IMG/VR virus record: IMGVR_UViG_3300045922_000612
Span: 1-27,391 of that record
Strand: one strand, 5' to 3'
From: a virus
DNA length: 27,391 nucleotides
Made by a program: the position numbers and the translations under genes. The notes under the pieces are model-generated. The model searched no databases. It saw nothing but the letters and a program-made list of their open reading frames with translations, and was not told where the DNA came from. Of this stretch, positions 20,705 through 27,391 are shown in pieces; the stretch's first letter is position 1; each line of letters starts with the position of its first letter.

Positions 20705-21068
20705 GATCCGGGCTCAAACGGTCCACCAAGCTCTGCGCGATGCCATCAAGGCCGCACACCAGTGGTTTGACGCCAATGCGTCGCATCTGATGCCGCCGCC
20801 GGGAATCGGCGAAGATAACGCCACAGCATCTGTAGTGCTGATGGCAGAGGCCTTCTCCCGCACGCGCCGCCAGTGGCAGGGACAGATGGTTACCTTTGAT
20901 CCGCCCCTGCCTGAGTGCAGATCCAGCGACGGCAAGCACAAATGGGCCGCATACAAGTTTGAGGGCAAAGCCCGCATCTGCAACAAGTGCGGGCTGGTGC
21001 AGGAGCGCAAACACGGAGCAGGCTACCTGCTTTATTACAGCCCTGAGTATCTGAAGTGGGCGCTGTAG
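20637..21068 (+). CDS. Cassette zinc protein D (C-H-C-C motif)
   Basis: A 143-residue protein, the shortest family member. It starts YRFTVHMLLRG, then a helix (HQALRDAIKAAHQWF) and a strand ending PLPEC. Motif: C94, H101-K-W, C115-NKC-118-G, ending in YLLYYSPEYLKWAL. There is no long helical C-terminus, so the N-terminal unit plus zinc module seem to be the core of the family. ATG 20637 follows GAAGGGACAACGCA. Confidence 0.75.
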   Translation: MNHYRFTVHMLLRGVEKPLAEGEIRAQTVHQALRDAIKAAHQWFDANASHLMPPPGIGEDNATASVVLMAEAFSRTRRQWQGQMVTFDPPLPECRSSDGKHKWAAYKFEGKARICNKCGLVQERKHGAGYLLYYSPEYLKWAL

Positions 21069-21079
21069 GAGACAACACC

Positions 21080-21364
21080 ATGCACGGGCCACTGATCCAC
21101 CTGAACGGCACCAGCCCTGAGCGCCTGCTGGAGGCGCTGGATGAAGCCTACGCTGCTCTTGATACCGCAATCGAAAAGCTCGCCGTGTGCGCACCCAACA
21201 TGCGCGGCTATTACCCGCTGCCGGACGGCGTCGAGATCTTCAACCAAGACGTTGCCGAGCACCGGGCAATGCTTAGCCAGCTCCGCGCCATGCGGTCCAC
21301 GCTGGAGCAAGTGAGCGAGTCCATCTGGCTGCAGCAGGAGCGGAGGAAGCGGCCTCATGGCTGA
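21080..21364 (+). CDS. Small hypothetical helical protein
   Basis: A 94-residue protein with GTAGGAGACAACACC before its ATG. Two helices (SPERLLEALDEAYAALDTAIEK and HRAMLSQLRAMRSTLEQVSESI) separated by a Pro/Gly loop suggest a helical hairpin. No known family. Ends overlapping the next start by 8 bases. Confidence 0.6.
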   Translation: MHGPLIHLNGTSPERLLEALDEAYAALDTAIEKLAVCAPNMRGYYPLPDGVEIFNQDVAEHRAMLSQLRAMRSTLEQVSESIWLQQERRKRPHG

Positions 21365-21629
21365 GCGTTGGCTCATGATTGCGGGCCGCCCCATTGCGGT
21401 GCGGGCCCGGGCGGCGGAGATGTTCCGCGCCGGGCTCGCCGCCCTGGGCGCGGAGCAGGCGGGCAGGCAGTATTACTGGCAGCGCGGCGGCGATGTGTAC
21501 ATCCTCAACCGCGAGGCGATTCTGGCCGCCGGCGCCGCATCGCTTGCCGGGCTGCCGGAGAAAGTGTGGATACCAGCGTGGCGGTCACAGTTTCCGCTGC
21601 GCAAGTTGATTGTCAGGAGGGAGTCATGA
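21357..21629 (+). CDS. Small hypothetical protein
   Basis: A 90-residue Ala/Arg-rich protein starting MAERWLMIAGRPIAV. Mixed alpha/beta with QYYWQRGGDVYILN in the middle; no motif recognised. It overlaps both neighbours (8 and 4 bases), so it is translated as part of the run. Confidence 0.6.
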   Translation: MAERWLMIAGRPIAVRARAAEMFRAGLAALGAEQAGRQYYWQRGGDVYILNREAILAAGAASLAGLPEKVWIPAWRSQFPLRKLIVRRES

Positions 21630-21832
21630 TCGCAAGCGGGAACGCTACAGAATTCTACGAGTTCGCGAAGAAACACCCGGATTCCGCGTTCGGTTCAGTG
21701 TTTCTGGAGATCTGGAACGCAGAGATGAAGAAGGCGCTGGAAGGCCGCAACGTGTCGCGGGAATTCTTCCTGGCGCTGCACGAGATCGTATGTGCTGAGG
21801 CCGCGCACATGGCGATGGAGCGGATCCGGTGA
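21626..21832 (+). CDS. Small hypothetical helical protein
   Basis: A 68-residue, largely helical protein starting at ATG 21626 after AGGAGGGAGTC. Ends one base into the start of the ParB-like gene. No family recognised; frames opening further upstream are shadows. Confidence 0.6.
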   Translation: MIASGNATEFYEFAKKHPDSAFGSVFLEIWNAEMKKALEGRNVSREFFLALHEIVCAEAAHMAMERIR

Positions 21833-22572
21833 TGCGCATCATCACATGCGATCCCCGGCACCTGATCCTCGACGCCAACCTGCGGCCCGGCGACTGGCGC
21901 GTGGATGACATGGTGGCGGACCTGCTCGCGGCTGGCCGCCAGCTCCAGCCCATCGGCATCACGGAGGACAGGCGCGTACTGTTCGGCTTCCGCCGCGCCG
22001 CTGCGCTGCTGCGCATCTCAGAGCGCGAGATGGTGCCAGCGGGCCACCCGTTGCGGAGCGCCGCCTGCGCCGTGCTGGACGGCGATATCGACGGCGTCGA
22101 CCGCGTGCGGCTGCAGCTGCTCGAGAACACCGCGAGGCTCAACTACAGCCCCATGGAGGAGGCGGCCATCATCCAGCAGCTCCGCGCCGCCGGTTACAAG
22201 ATGGAGACTGTGGCGCAGATGTTCCGGCGCACCAAGGGCTGGGCGTCGCAGCGGCTCGCGCTGCTGAAGCTGCCGCCGGACGTGCAGGCGATGGTGGGAG
22301 AGCAGATTGCGCCGTATGAGGCCTACCTGCTGGCGCAGATGCCGGAAGCGCGGATGCGGCGGCGCGTGGCCGCCATGCTGGAAGCCGCGCCCAAGCGCCA
22401 TGACGTGGCCACGCAGCGGCGCCGCAGCCTGCTGCGCGAGCTGGAGAACATGCCGGTGCGCGGTCCGGCACGGCCACTGATGCAGGCGCTGGTGGGACTT
22501 CTAAAAGGTGAAACCACGGTCCAGGAGTTCGTTGGCCGGGTCGAAAAGCTTGTCAGTGATTCGAAGAGGTAG
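21832..22572 (+). CDS. ParB-like protein
   Basis: A 246-residue member of the ParB/Spo0J superfamily. The N-terminal ParB fold has GFRRAAA (52-58), the equivalent of the CTP/DNA-contact GERR box, and ENTARLNYSPMEEAA (98-111), the canonical second box. A helix-turn-helix follows (~119-160, YKMETVAQMFRRTKGWASQRLALL). In phages such proteins serve partition of plasmid prophages, regulate genes or act as nucleases. No ParA gene is in the window. ATG 21832 directly follows the previous gene; an in-frame GTG at 21829 is possible. Confidence 0.8.
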   Translation: MRIITCDPRHLILDANLRPGDWRVDDMVADLLAAGRQLQPIGITEDRRVLFGFRRAAALLRISEREMVPAGHPLRSAACAVLDGDIDGVDRVRLQLLENTARLNYSPMEEAAIIQQLRAAGYKMETVAQMFRRTKGWASQRLALLKLPPDVQAMVGEQIAPYEAYLLAQMPEARMRRRVAAMLEAAPKRHDVATQRRRSLLRELENMPVRGPARPLMQALVGLLKGETTVQEFVGRVEKLVSDSKR

Positions 22573-22575
22573 CAC

Positions 22576-24735
22576 ATGCAGGCAAGGGCTCTACTTACGT
22601 TCCGCGATGGCATCTGGGTGTGGCTGGGAGGCTACGATACCATAGATATTCCGAAACAGGCAGGCTTCGCTTGGGACCACAACCGCAAATTTTGGTGGAC
22701 GGATTCCGCAAAACGCGCATTGAAGCTCAAGAACTATTGCGACGTTTCAGCCGCTGAAGCGCTGAACGAAGCCCACCGCGCCGAGCGCCGGGCGCTGGAG
22801 GAAAGCAGCGCCATCACAGCCGACATCGACATCCCAGCGCCCAAGGGCCGCAGCTATATGGAGTTCCAGAAGGCAGGCGTGGCTTATGCTTCGCGCCGCA
22901 CCGGCACCCTCATTGCCGACGAGATGGGGCTAGGAAAAACCATTCAGGCGCTGGGCCTGGTCAACTATGACCGCAGCATCGAGAAGGTGCTTGTGGTCTG
23001 CCCGGCCAGCTTGAAGATGAATTGGGCACGCGAGGCCGAGAAGTGGCTCGTGCGCCCGTTCCGTATCGGTATCGTTGAGAGCAAAGTGTGGCCGCTCAAC
23101 GGCAACTTCATTATCATCAACTACGACATCCTGGACCGCCACATCGACCGCATCCGCGCCACGCCGTGGGATCTGGTTGTGCTGGACGAGGCGCACTACA
23201 TCAAGAGTCCTGACGCCAAGCGCACAAAGCTGGTGCTGGGCGAGAAGAAGTGGGACAGCATGCGCCGCGCGTGGGACGTGAAGGCGCCGCCGATCCCGGC
23301 CCGCGTGCGGCTGGCGCTGACCGGCACGCCGATTCTCAACCGCCCGCAAGAGATGTGGTCGCTTGTGGAGTGGTGCCTGATGGACAAGCCGGTGTACCAG
23401 CGTTTCGAATATTTCCGCAGCCGGAGCAAGTTCTGGCAGAGGTACGCCGACTGGCACGAGAGCCGCTACGGCTGGGAGTTCGGCTCGCCGCAAAACCTGA
23501 GCGAGCTGCAGGAGCAGGCGCGGCTGACGTTCATGATCCGCCGCACCAAGAACCAGGTGCTCCTTGACCTGCCGCCCAAGCGGCGGCAGGTGATCGAGAT
23601 CAGCAGCGAGGGCTTCGAGGGCGTGCTCCGGCGCGAGCGCGAGATGTACGAGCGGCAGGCCGAGCGGCTGGCCGAGGCGCAAACCAAGTTCCTCATCGCC
23701 AAGGCCAGCGGCAACGATGAAGAGTACGAGCGGGCAATTGAGGAGCTCAAGGAGGCGCAGCGGGTGCCGTTCGAGGAAATGTCGGCCATCCGGCACGAGG
23801 TCGGCCTGGCTACGGTCCGCGCTGCCAAGGGCTTCCTCAGAGACACTATCGAGGGCATCGAGAAGGCGGTTATCTTCGCACACCACCACGATGTGATCGA
23901 TGAGCTGATGGCCATTGCCAGCGAAGCGGTGCGCAGCGATGATGGCGAGTTCGCGGTCAAGCTCACCGGCGGCATGAGCGCGGCAGCCAAACAGGCTGCC
24001 GTGGATGCGTTTCAAACAAACCCGAAGGCTCGTGTTTTCATCGGCAGCATCACTGCCGCCGGCGTCGGAATCACCCTCACTGCGGCCAGCCACGTTATCT
24101 TTGTCGAGCTCGACTGGGTGCCCTCCAACATCCAGCAGGCCGAGGACCGCTGCCACCGCATCGGCCAGCGCGACTGCGTCAACGTGCAGCATGTGGTGCT
24201 GGAAGGCAGCATGACTGCTAGGATGGCCAAGGTGATCGTGGAGAAGATGACATCGATCCGCGAGGCAACCGAGAGCGAATACATGCGATCGCACCTCAAG
24301 GAAGTGGTTACGCCTGTGGAGGCCGTCAGCTCTGCGCATGCTGAAGTCAAAACCATGCGCCGCGAGACCATCAAGGCCGAGGCGCAGGCGCTCACCGCCC
24401 GGCAGATCGATATCATCTACGCCATGGTGCGGGCCATCGCCTTCCAGTGCGATGGAGCGCGGACGGAGGATTGCGTTGGGTTTAACAAGTTCGACAGCGT
24501 CTTTGGCCGCACCATAGCATCAAGGCCACGCGAGCTGTTCACGCCGGGCCTTGCGGTGGTCACGGCCAAGATGCTGCGCAAGTACTGGCGGCAGCTGATG
24601 CAGTACTTCTCGCCGCAAGAGATCGACGAGGTTTACGGCGCAGGCGAATATGACCGCTGGCGCAGCAGGCGCAATCCGGCAGGCGAGGCGGAGGAGGACT
24701 TCACGCGCGAGCTGGAGCGCAACGCAGACTGGTAA
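22576..24735 (+). CDS. SNF2-family helicase-like ATPase
   Basis: A 719-residue Swi2/Snf2 protein. Motif I is DEMGLGKT (115-122), motif II DEAH (204-207), and motif VI QAEDRCHRIGQRD (521-533), all canonical. The ~90-residue N-terminal region (WAWDHN..FWWTDS-type aromatic block) resembles the substrate-binding piece of SMARCAL1-like annealing translocases, though the match is loose. Phage members translocate on duplex DNA and aid replication restart or recombination. The ParB-like gene is immediately 5' of it, with 3 bases between. Its stop is adjacent to the minus-strand gene's stop, convergent with no gap. Confidence 0.93.
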   Translation: MQARALLTFRDGIWVWLGGYDTIDIPKQAGFAWDHNRKFWWTDSAKRALKLKNYCDVSAAEALNEAHRAERRALEESSAITADIDIPAPKGRSYMEFQKAGVAYASRRTGTLIADEMGLGKTIQALGLVNYDRSIEKVLVVCPASLKMNWAREAEKWLVRPFRIGIVESKVWPLNGNFIIINYDILDRHIDRIRATPWDLVVLDEAHYIKSPDAKRTKLVLGEKKWDSMRRAWDVKAPPIPARVRLALTGTPILNRPQEMWSLVEWCLMDKPVYQRFEYFRSRSKFWQRYADWHESRYGWEFGSPQNLSELQEQARLTFMIRRTKNQVLLDLPPKRRQVIEISSEGFEGVLRREREMYERQAERLAEAQTKFLIAKASGNDEEYERAIEELKEAQRVPFEEMSAIRHEVGLATVRAAKGFLRDTIEGIEKAVIFAHHHDVIDELMAIASEAVRSDDGEFAVKLTGGMSAAAKQAAVDAFQTNPKARVFIGSITAAGVGITLTAASHVIFVELDWVPSNIQQAEDRCHRIGQRDCVNVQHVVLEGSMTARMAKVIVEKMTSIREATESEYMRSHLKEVVTPVEAVSSAHAEVKTMRRETIKAEAQALTARQIDIIYAMVRAIAFQCDGARTEDCVGFNKFDSVFGRTIASRPRELFTPGLAVVTAKMLRKYWRQLMQYFSPQEIDEVYGAGEYDRWRSRRNPAGEAEEDFTRELERNADW

Positions 24736-24897
24736 TCATGATTGCCACACCACCCGCCCCCAGCCATCCATAATGCGCACGCGGCGGCCCAAGGCTACTA
24801 GCGCCATTGCCCGGGCCGCCGCCTGCTCCCACGTCATGTGTTCGCTGTCGTCGTACCAGTGCTCACGGTAGAGGCAGCGGTACTGCACGGTCCACAT
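24736..24897 (-). CDS. Small 53-residue protein
   Basis: A short gene on the minus strand, 3 bases after the stop of the larger gene, ATG at 24897, TGA at 24738-24736. The sequence begins MWTVQYRCLYREHWYDD, followed by an Ala-rich helix (TWEQAAARAMALVALG) and ends DGWGRVVWQS, a beta-alpha-beta pattern like several small cassette proteins. The tail of the upstream gene supplies AATAGGG as a weak ribosome site. Confidence 0.55.
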   Translation of the reverse strand: MWTVQYRCLYREHWYDDSEHMTWEQAAARAMALVALGRRVRIMDGWGRVVWQS

Positions 24898-24900
24898 GCC

Positions 24901-26733
24901 CTATTGTTTATCACGCTCTTCTTCATCCTGCTTGGCCCAGATTTCGTCGGCGTGGAAGAACTCGGTCAGGAACTTCTCCCACTTCTGCGGCGTCTGGCTC
25001 ACCACGGACCAGATCGGCGGATAGCTCTTGATCAGCGTAGCCACAACATCCTGCCCGTACTCGAGCACGGCGTCGTAGACCTGCCGCCCGCTGGTGTTCG
25101 CGCCGAACATGCCATTGTCGGTGAGCTCGATCAGCTTCTCGGCGAACTCCGCGCCGCTCTCGCCGTTGTTGAAGCTAACCAGGATGGGCCTTTCAATCAT
25201 CCGCAAGAACAGTGTGAAGCGATCCATCGCGCTCTGCGCCTCCTGTTGTTGATGTTGATTCTGTGCTGGCATCCCTTCGCCCGTTGTGGGCGCCGCCGCC
25301 TGCTCCGCTGCCGGTGCTGCTTGCGGTGGCGCTGGCACCGGCTCCGGCTTGCCTGTTCCTGTTTTCGCCACGGCGAGGTTATGCATGGCGTTGGCGAAGT
25401 ACACGCCCAGCACGTTGAGCCCCTGCACGAGCAGCGGCGCATACTTCATCCAGGCGGGCTCCTCCGGCTTGTCATTGTCCAGCCCCAGCAGCTCGCGCAG
25501 CTCTTCCTTTGCGCTGGCCATCTCGCGCAAGCTTTCGATCAGGCTTTTGGGTTTCTCCGCGACAGCCACCGCGCCGGGATTGGGAGCCGGTGCCTGCGCT
25601 GCTGCTGCCTGCTGCTGCGCCATGCGCTCGATCAGCCCTTCGAGCGACCGGATGCGCTCGTTCTGAATTTGAAAGATCATCTCGACATATTTCTTTTCCG
25701 CTTCCAATGCTTGCGGCGGCGCAACAGGCTGAGGCTGGATCAGATCCTTAAGCACGCCCGCAACTTCCTTGATGCTGGCCAGCGGGTTGGCATTCTGCTT
25801 CTGCAACTCCATCACCTGCTTCACGCTCTCTTCCATGATCTTGGCTGCGCTCTGCGTGGCGCTGGCGCTGGCCACTGTCATCAGATCCAGCAGCTTTTCC
25901 GGCAGCCGGGTTTCGCCGCTGGGCTGTGTCTCGCGCGTCTGCTGCGCAACGTGCAATACTTTGTCCGTCATCCGGTCCACAGTGCTGGCAAGCTGTTTGA
26001 TCGCCTCTGCATTGGCCATATCGTCTTCCTTCCTTTCTTCTCTGTTAGCTGTGTTTCCCTCCTTGATCCTGGCTTCCTGCTCCGGCGTCAGCATGCCTCT
26101 GCTGCGGGCCCAAAGCAGATAGCTCTGGTTGGACTTGTCATCGAAATCCAGATCCGCGATGTTGAGCACCGGCGGGAACTCGTTCAGTTGCCGGGCCCCC
26201 AAGTTCTTCAGGTGGCAGTTGGTGATGTTGAGGTTTTTGCTGCCGCTGTCGTTCAGCCGCAGCCAGTAATCGCCGCAGCCGAATGAGCGCAGGATGTCAT
26301 CCGGCATCATCACGCCGTCGTAAACCTTCGTGACGTGCCTCTTGTTGTCCATCATGGCCGGCCAGCCACGGTAGATGTAGACCACGACGCGATCCCGGAA
26401 TTCTTCCCGCTCCATGAGCGATTTCCAGTAACGGAAGAATTCCATGGGCTTGCCAGTTTCCTTCTGGGCCTCGTCGTGGAAGAACCGCACCGGGGCTTTG
26501 GGGAACGGCTTCATTGTCTGCGACGGCTTGCCTGCCCTGCGCCGGCGCAGGCTGGGCTCTGGCACCGGCTTGTCCAGCGGCAGTTCTGCCTCTGCATCAT
26601 CTGTGGGGGTTACGATCTGGGGCGGGCTGTACTCTGGCTCAGGCTCGGCGGCCTGCTCCTGTTCTGCGGCGACGATCTCGTCGATGGCTTCTTCGTCCGG
26701 GTCTGGCGGAAGCGGTTTTACTTCTTCGGGCAT
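24901..26733 (-). CDS. Large phage protein with low-complexity and coiled-coil regions
   Basis: A 610-residue protein. The N-terminal ~75 residues are Pro/Glu-rich. Residues ~80-220 form a globular domain (FFRYWKSLMEREEFRDR; YIYRGWPAMMDNK; LRSFGCGDYWLRLND) that I have the impression occurs in other phages without known function. A helical/coiled-coil middle (~235-400), an Ala/Pro/Gln linker (~470-510) and a helical C-terminus follow. ATG 26733 is chosen because AGGAGGTGTG precedes it. Plus-strand frames across this gene are low-complexity shadows. A virion or scaffold role is possible but unproven. Confidence 0.75.
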   Translation of the reverse strand: MPEEVKPLPPDPDEEAIDEIVAAEQEQAAEPEPEYSPPQIVTPTDDAEAELPLDKPVPEPSLRRRRAGKPSQTMKPFPKAPVRFFHDEAQKETGKPMEFFRYWKSLMEREEFRDRVVVYIYRGWPAMMDNKRHVTKVYDGVMMPDDILRSFGCGDYWLRLNDSGSKNLNITNCHLKNLGARQLNEFPPVLNIADLDFDDKSNQSYLLWARSRGMLTPEQEARIKEGNTANREERKEDDMANAEAIKQLASTVDRMTDKVLHVAQQTRETQPSGETRLPEKLLDLMTVASASATQSAAKIMEESVKQVMELQKQNANPLASIKEVAGVLKDLIQPQPVAPPQALEAEKKYVEMIFQIQNERIRSLEGLIERMAQQQAAAAQAPAPNPGAVAVAEKPKSLIESLREMASAKEELRELLGLDNDKPEEPAWMKYAPLLVQGLNVLGVYFANAMHNLAVAKTGTGKPEPVPAPPQAAPAAEQAAAPTTGEGMPAQNQHQQQEAQSAMDRFTLFLRMIERPILVSFNNGESGAEFAEKLIELTDNGMFGANTSGRQVYDAVLEYGQDVVATLIKSYPPIWSVVSQTPQKWEKFLTEFFHADEIWAKQDEEERDKQ

Positions 26734-26937
26734 CACACCTCCTCGCGGGGATTCTACCACGGAACACCGGAGCAAACGCGGCGCAAGTAACGCCAAACTT
26801 TGCCGGAAAGCGCCCAGCCAGCATTACCATGCACTTAGAGGCGGCACCGCAAAAGGCGTTAATCACATTAACATCACTATTAGCATTTAACATTTTGGCC
26901 AGTTTTGGTTTACGATTCCAGCAGTGAATGACGCCAC
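26734..26937. promoter_or_regulatory. Divergent promoter region
   Basis: A 204-base gene-free segment between the minus-strand 610-aa gene and the plus-strand gene at 26938. It is AT-rich at 26850-26920. It has a dyad GTTAAT-CAC-ATTAAC (26859-26873) and a promoter TTAACA (26887-26892), 18 bases, TACGAT (26911-26916) facing right. Confidence 0.45.
26859..26873. promoter_or_regulatory. Operator-like dyad
   Basis: Perfect GTTAAT / ATTAAC arms with a 3-base centre, 13 bases upstream of the -35 of the rightward promoter. A repressor or activator site is likely, but no bound protein is identified. Confidence 0.4.
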
Positions 26938-27391
26938 ATAATACGTTCGACCACCCCGAGCTCGGCGTGGTCCGCTACAGCGTGCAGCCGGTGCCAGACG
27001 CCGGCGACGGCCAGACGGCGGCGGTCATCAACCTGATGGCGATCTATGCCATCGAGGATTCCTCCAGCCCTGAAGTGCAGCAGGCGGTAGCGGAGGCCCA
27101 AGCGGAATTCTCAGGATTCCCCCCCGAAGAGCAGGTCTTCCGGTATGTGAAGCGCCATGTGCGGTTCACCTACGATGAGCAAACCGCGCTGCCGCTGCAG
27201 ACGTGGTACGAAGACCCCATCGTGGAAACGCTTGTGCGTCCGCGCGACATGCTCGCGCTGGGGCCGTTCGCGCAGGGCGACTGCGACGACTTCTCTATGC
27301 TGGTTGCCAGCATGCTGCTGGCCCAGGGCATCGACGTTGCTTACGTCACCGTCGCAGTCGACCCCGCCGATCCAAGCCAGTACAGCCATGT
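26938..27391 (+). CDS. Transglutaminase-like protein, 5' part (cut by window end)
   Basis: An open frame of 151 codons to the window edge, beginning at ATG 26938 just after an in-frame TGA at 26935. After an ~85-residue helical/beta region come RYVKRHVRFTYD, a GDCDDFS motif with the nucleophile Cys near residue 119, and ASMLLAQGIDVAYV, then SQYSHV with the histidine near residue 150. This is the Cys-His order of transglutaminase-like thiol enzymes, common in phage genomes; the final Asp would be beyond the edge. Role (protein crosslinking or peptidase) unknown. No strong ribosome site is seen. Confidence 0.75.

Noticed and set aside
22930-24339. 469-residue minus-strand frame
   Set aside because: Exact shadow of the SNF2 gene, which has all helicase motifs.
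24838-26286. 482-residue plus-strand frame opposite the 610-aa gene
   Set aside because: Its translation is Leu/Arg/His/Cys-rich low complexity without motifs; the minus-strand gene has a perfect ribosome site and sensible composition.
1-27391. CRISPR array, rRNA or tRNA genes
   Set aside because: No regularly spaced repeats of CRISPR length, and no cloverleaf or rRNA-like sequence noticed on reading; a tRNA scan would be decisive.

Overview
The window looks like part of a tailed-phage or prophage genome from a GC-rich bacterium. It is densely packed, almost all genes lie on the plus strand, and ATGA/GTGA start-stop overlaps are frequent. Many proteins are small and unrecognised. The recognisable ones are typical phage functions: tyrosine recombinase, excisionase-like protein, XRE regulator, XPD/DinG helicase, Cas4/RecB-like nuclease, Sak4-like ATPase, XPF-type nuclease, C5 methyltransferase, ParB-like protein and SNF2 helicase. 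No terminase, portal, capsid or tail tape-measure gene is visible, so the virion genes are presumably outside. The host cannot be named from the sequence. The recombinase and excisionase suggest a temperate element.

Layout. (1) 1-522: end of one operon, closed by a strong intrinsic terminator at 616-653. (2) 744-4644: a tightly coupled operon with a permuted papain-like protease, a zinc ribbon, a membrane protein, a catalytic-domain-only tyrosine recombinase, a DnaJ-type zinc protein, a signal-peptide protein with a phage-structural-like motif and a 193-aa unknown, closed by a terminator at 4671-4703. (3) 4698-5115: two identical 19-bp palindromes and a minus-strand XRE regulator, divergent from the next operon. 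(4) 5116-15722: the replication/recombination operon. It contains a helicase, a possible ssDNA-binding protein, a PD-(D/E)XK nuclease, a RecA-like ATPase and an ERCC4 nuclease, then unknown, coiled-coil, membrane and zinc proteins. A C5 methyltransferase follows, with a second convincing reading frame inside it. (5) 15616-16475: a minus-strand zinc-ribbon gene and a non-coding control region of about 430 bp with direct repeats, an AT-rich stretch and a perfect 10-bp dyad. (6) 16476-21068: a cassette of small proteins, four of which share a C-H-C-C zinc motif. A GC-rich hairpin precedes each of the first five genes. (7) 20024-24735: excisionase-like, acidic and small proteins, a ParB-like protein and an SNF2-family helicase. 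(8) 24736-26733: a minus-strand two-gene operon (53 aa and 610 aa). (9) 26938-end: a divergent transglutaminase-like protein cut by the window edge.

How the genes may work together: region 4 would process DNA ends and drive annealing or strand exchange (nuclease, Sak4-like ATPase, XPF-type nuclease, Fe-S helicase). The methyltransferase would mark the DNA. The XRE regulator sits where a lysogeny switch would. The zinc-ribbon cassette has no recognised function and is, with the doubly coded methyltransferase, the least explained part of the window.
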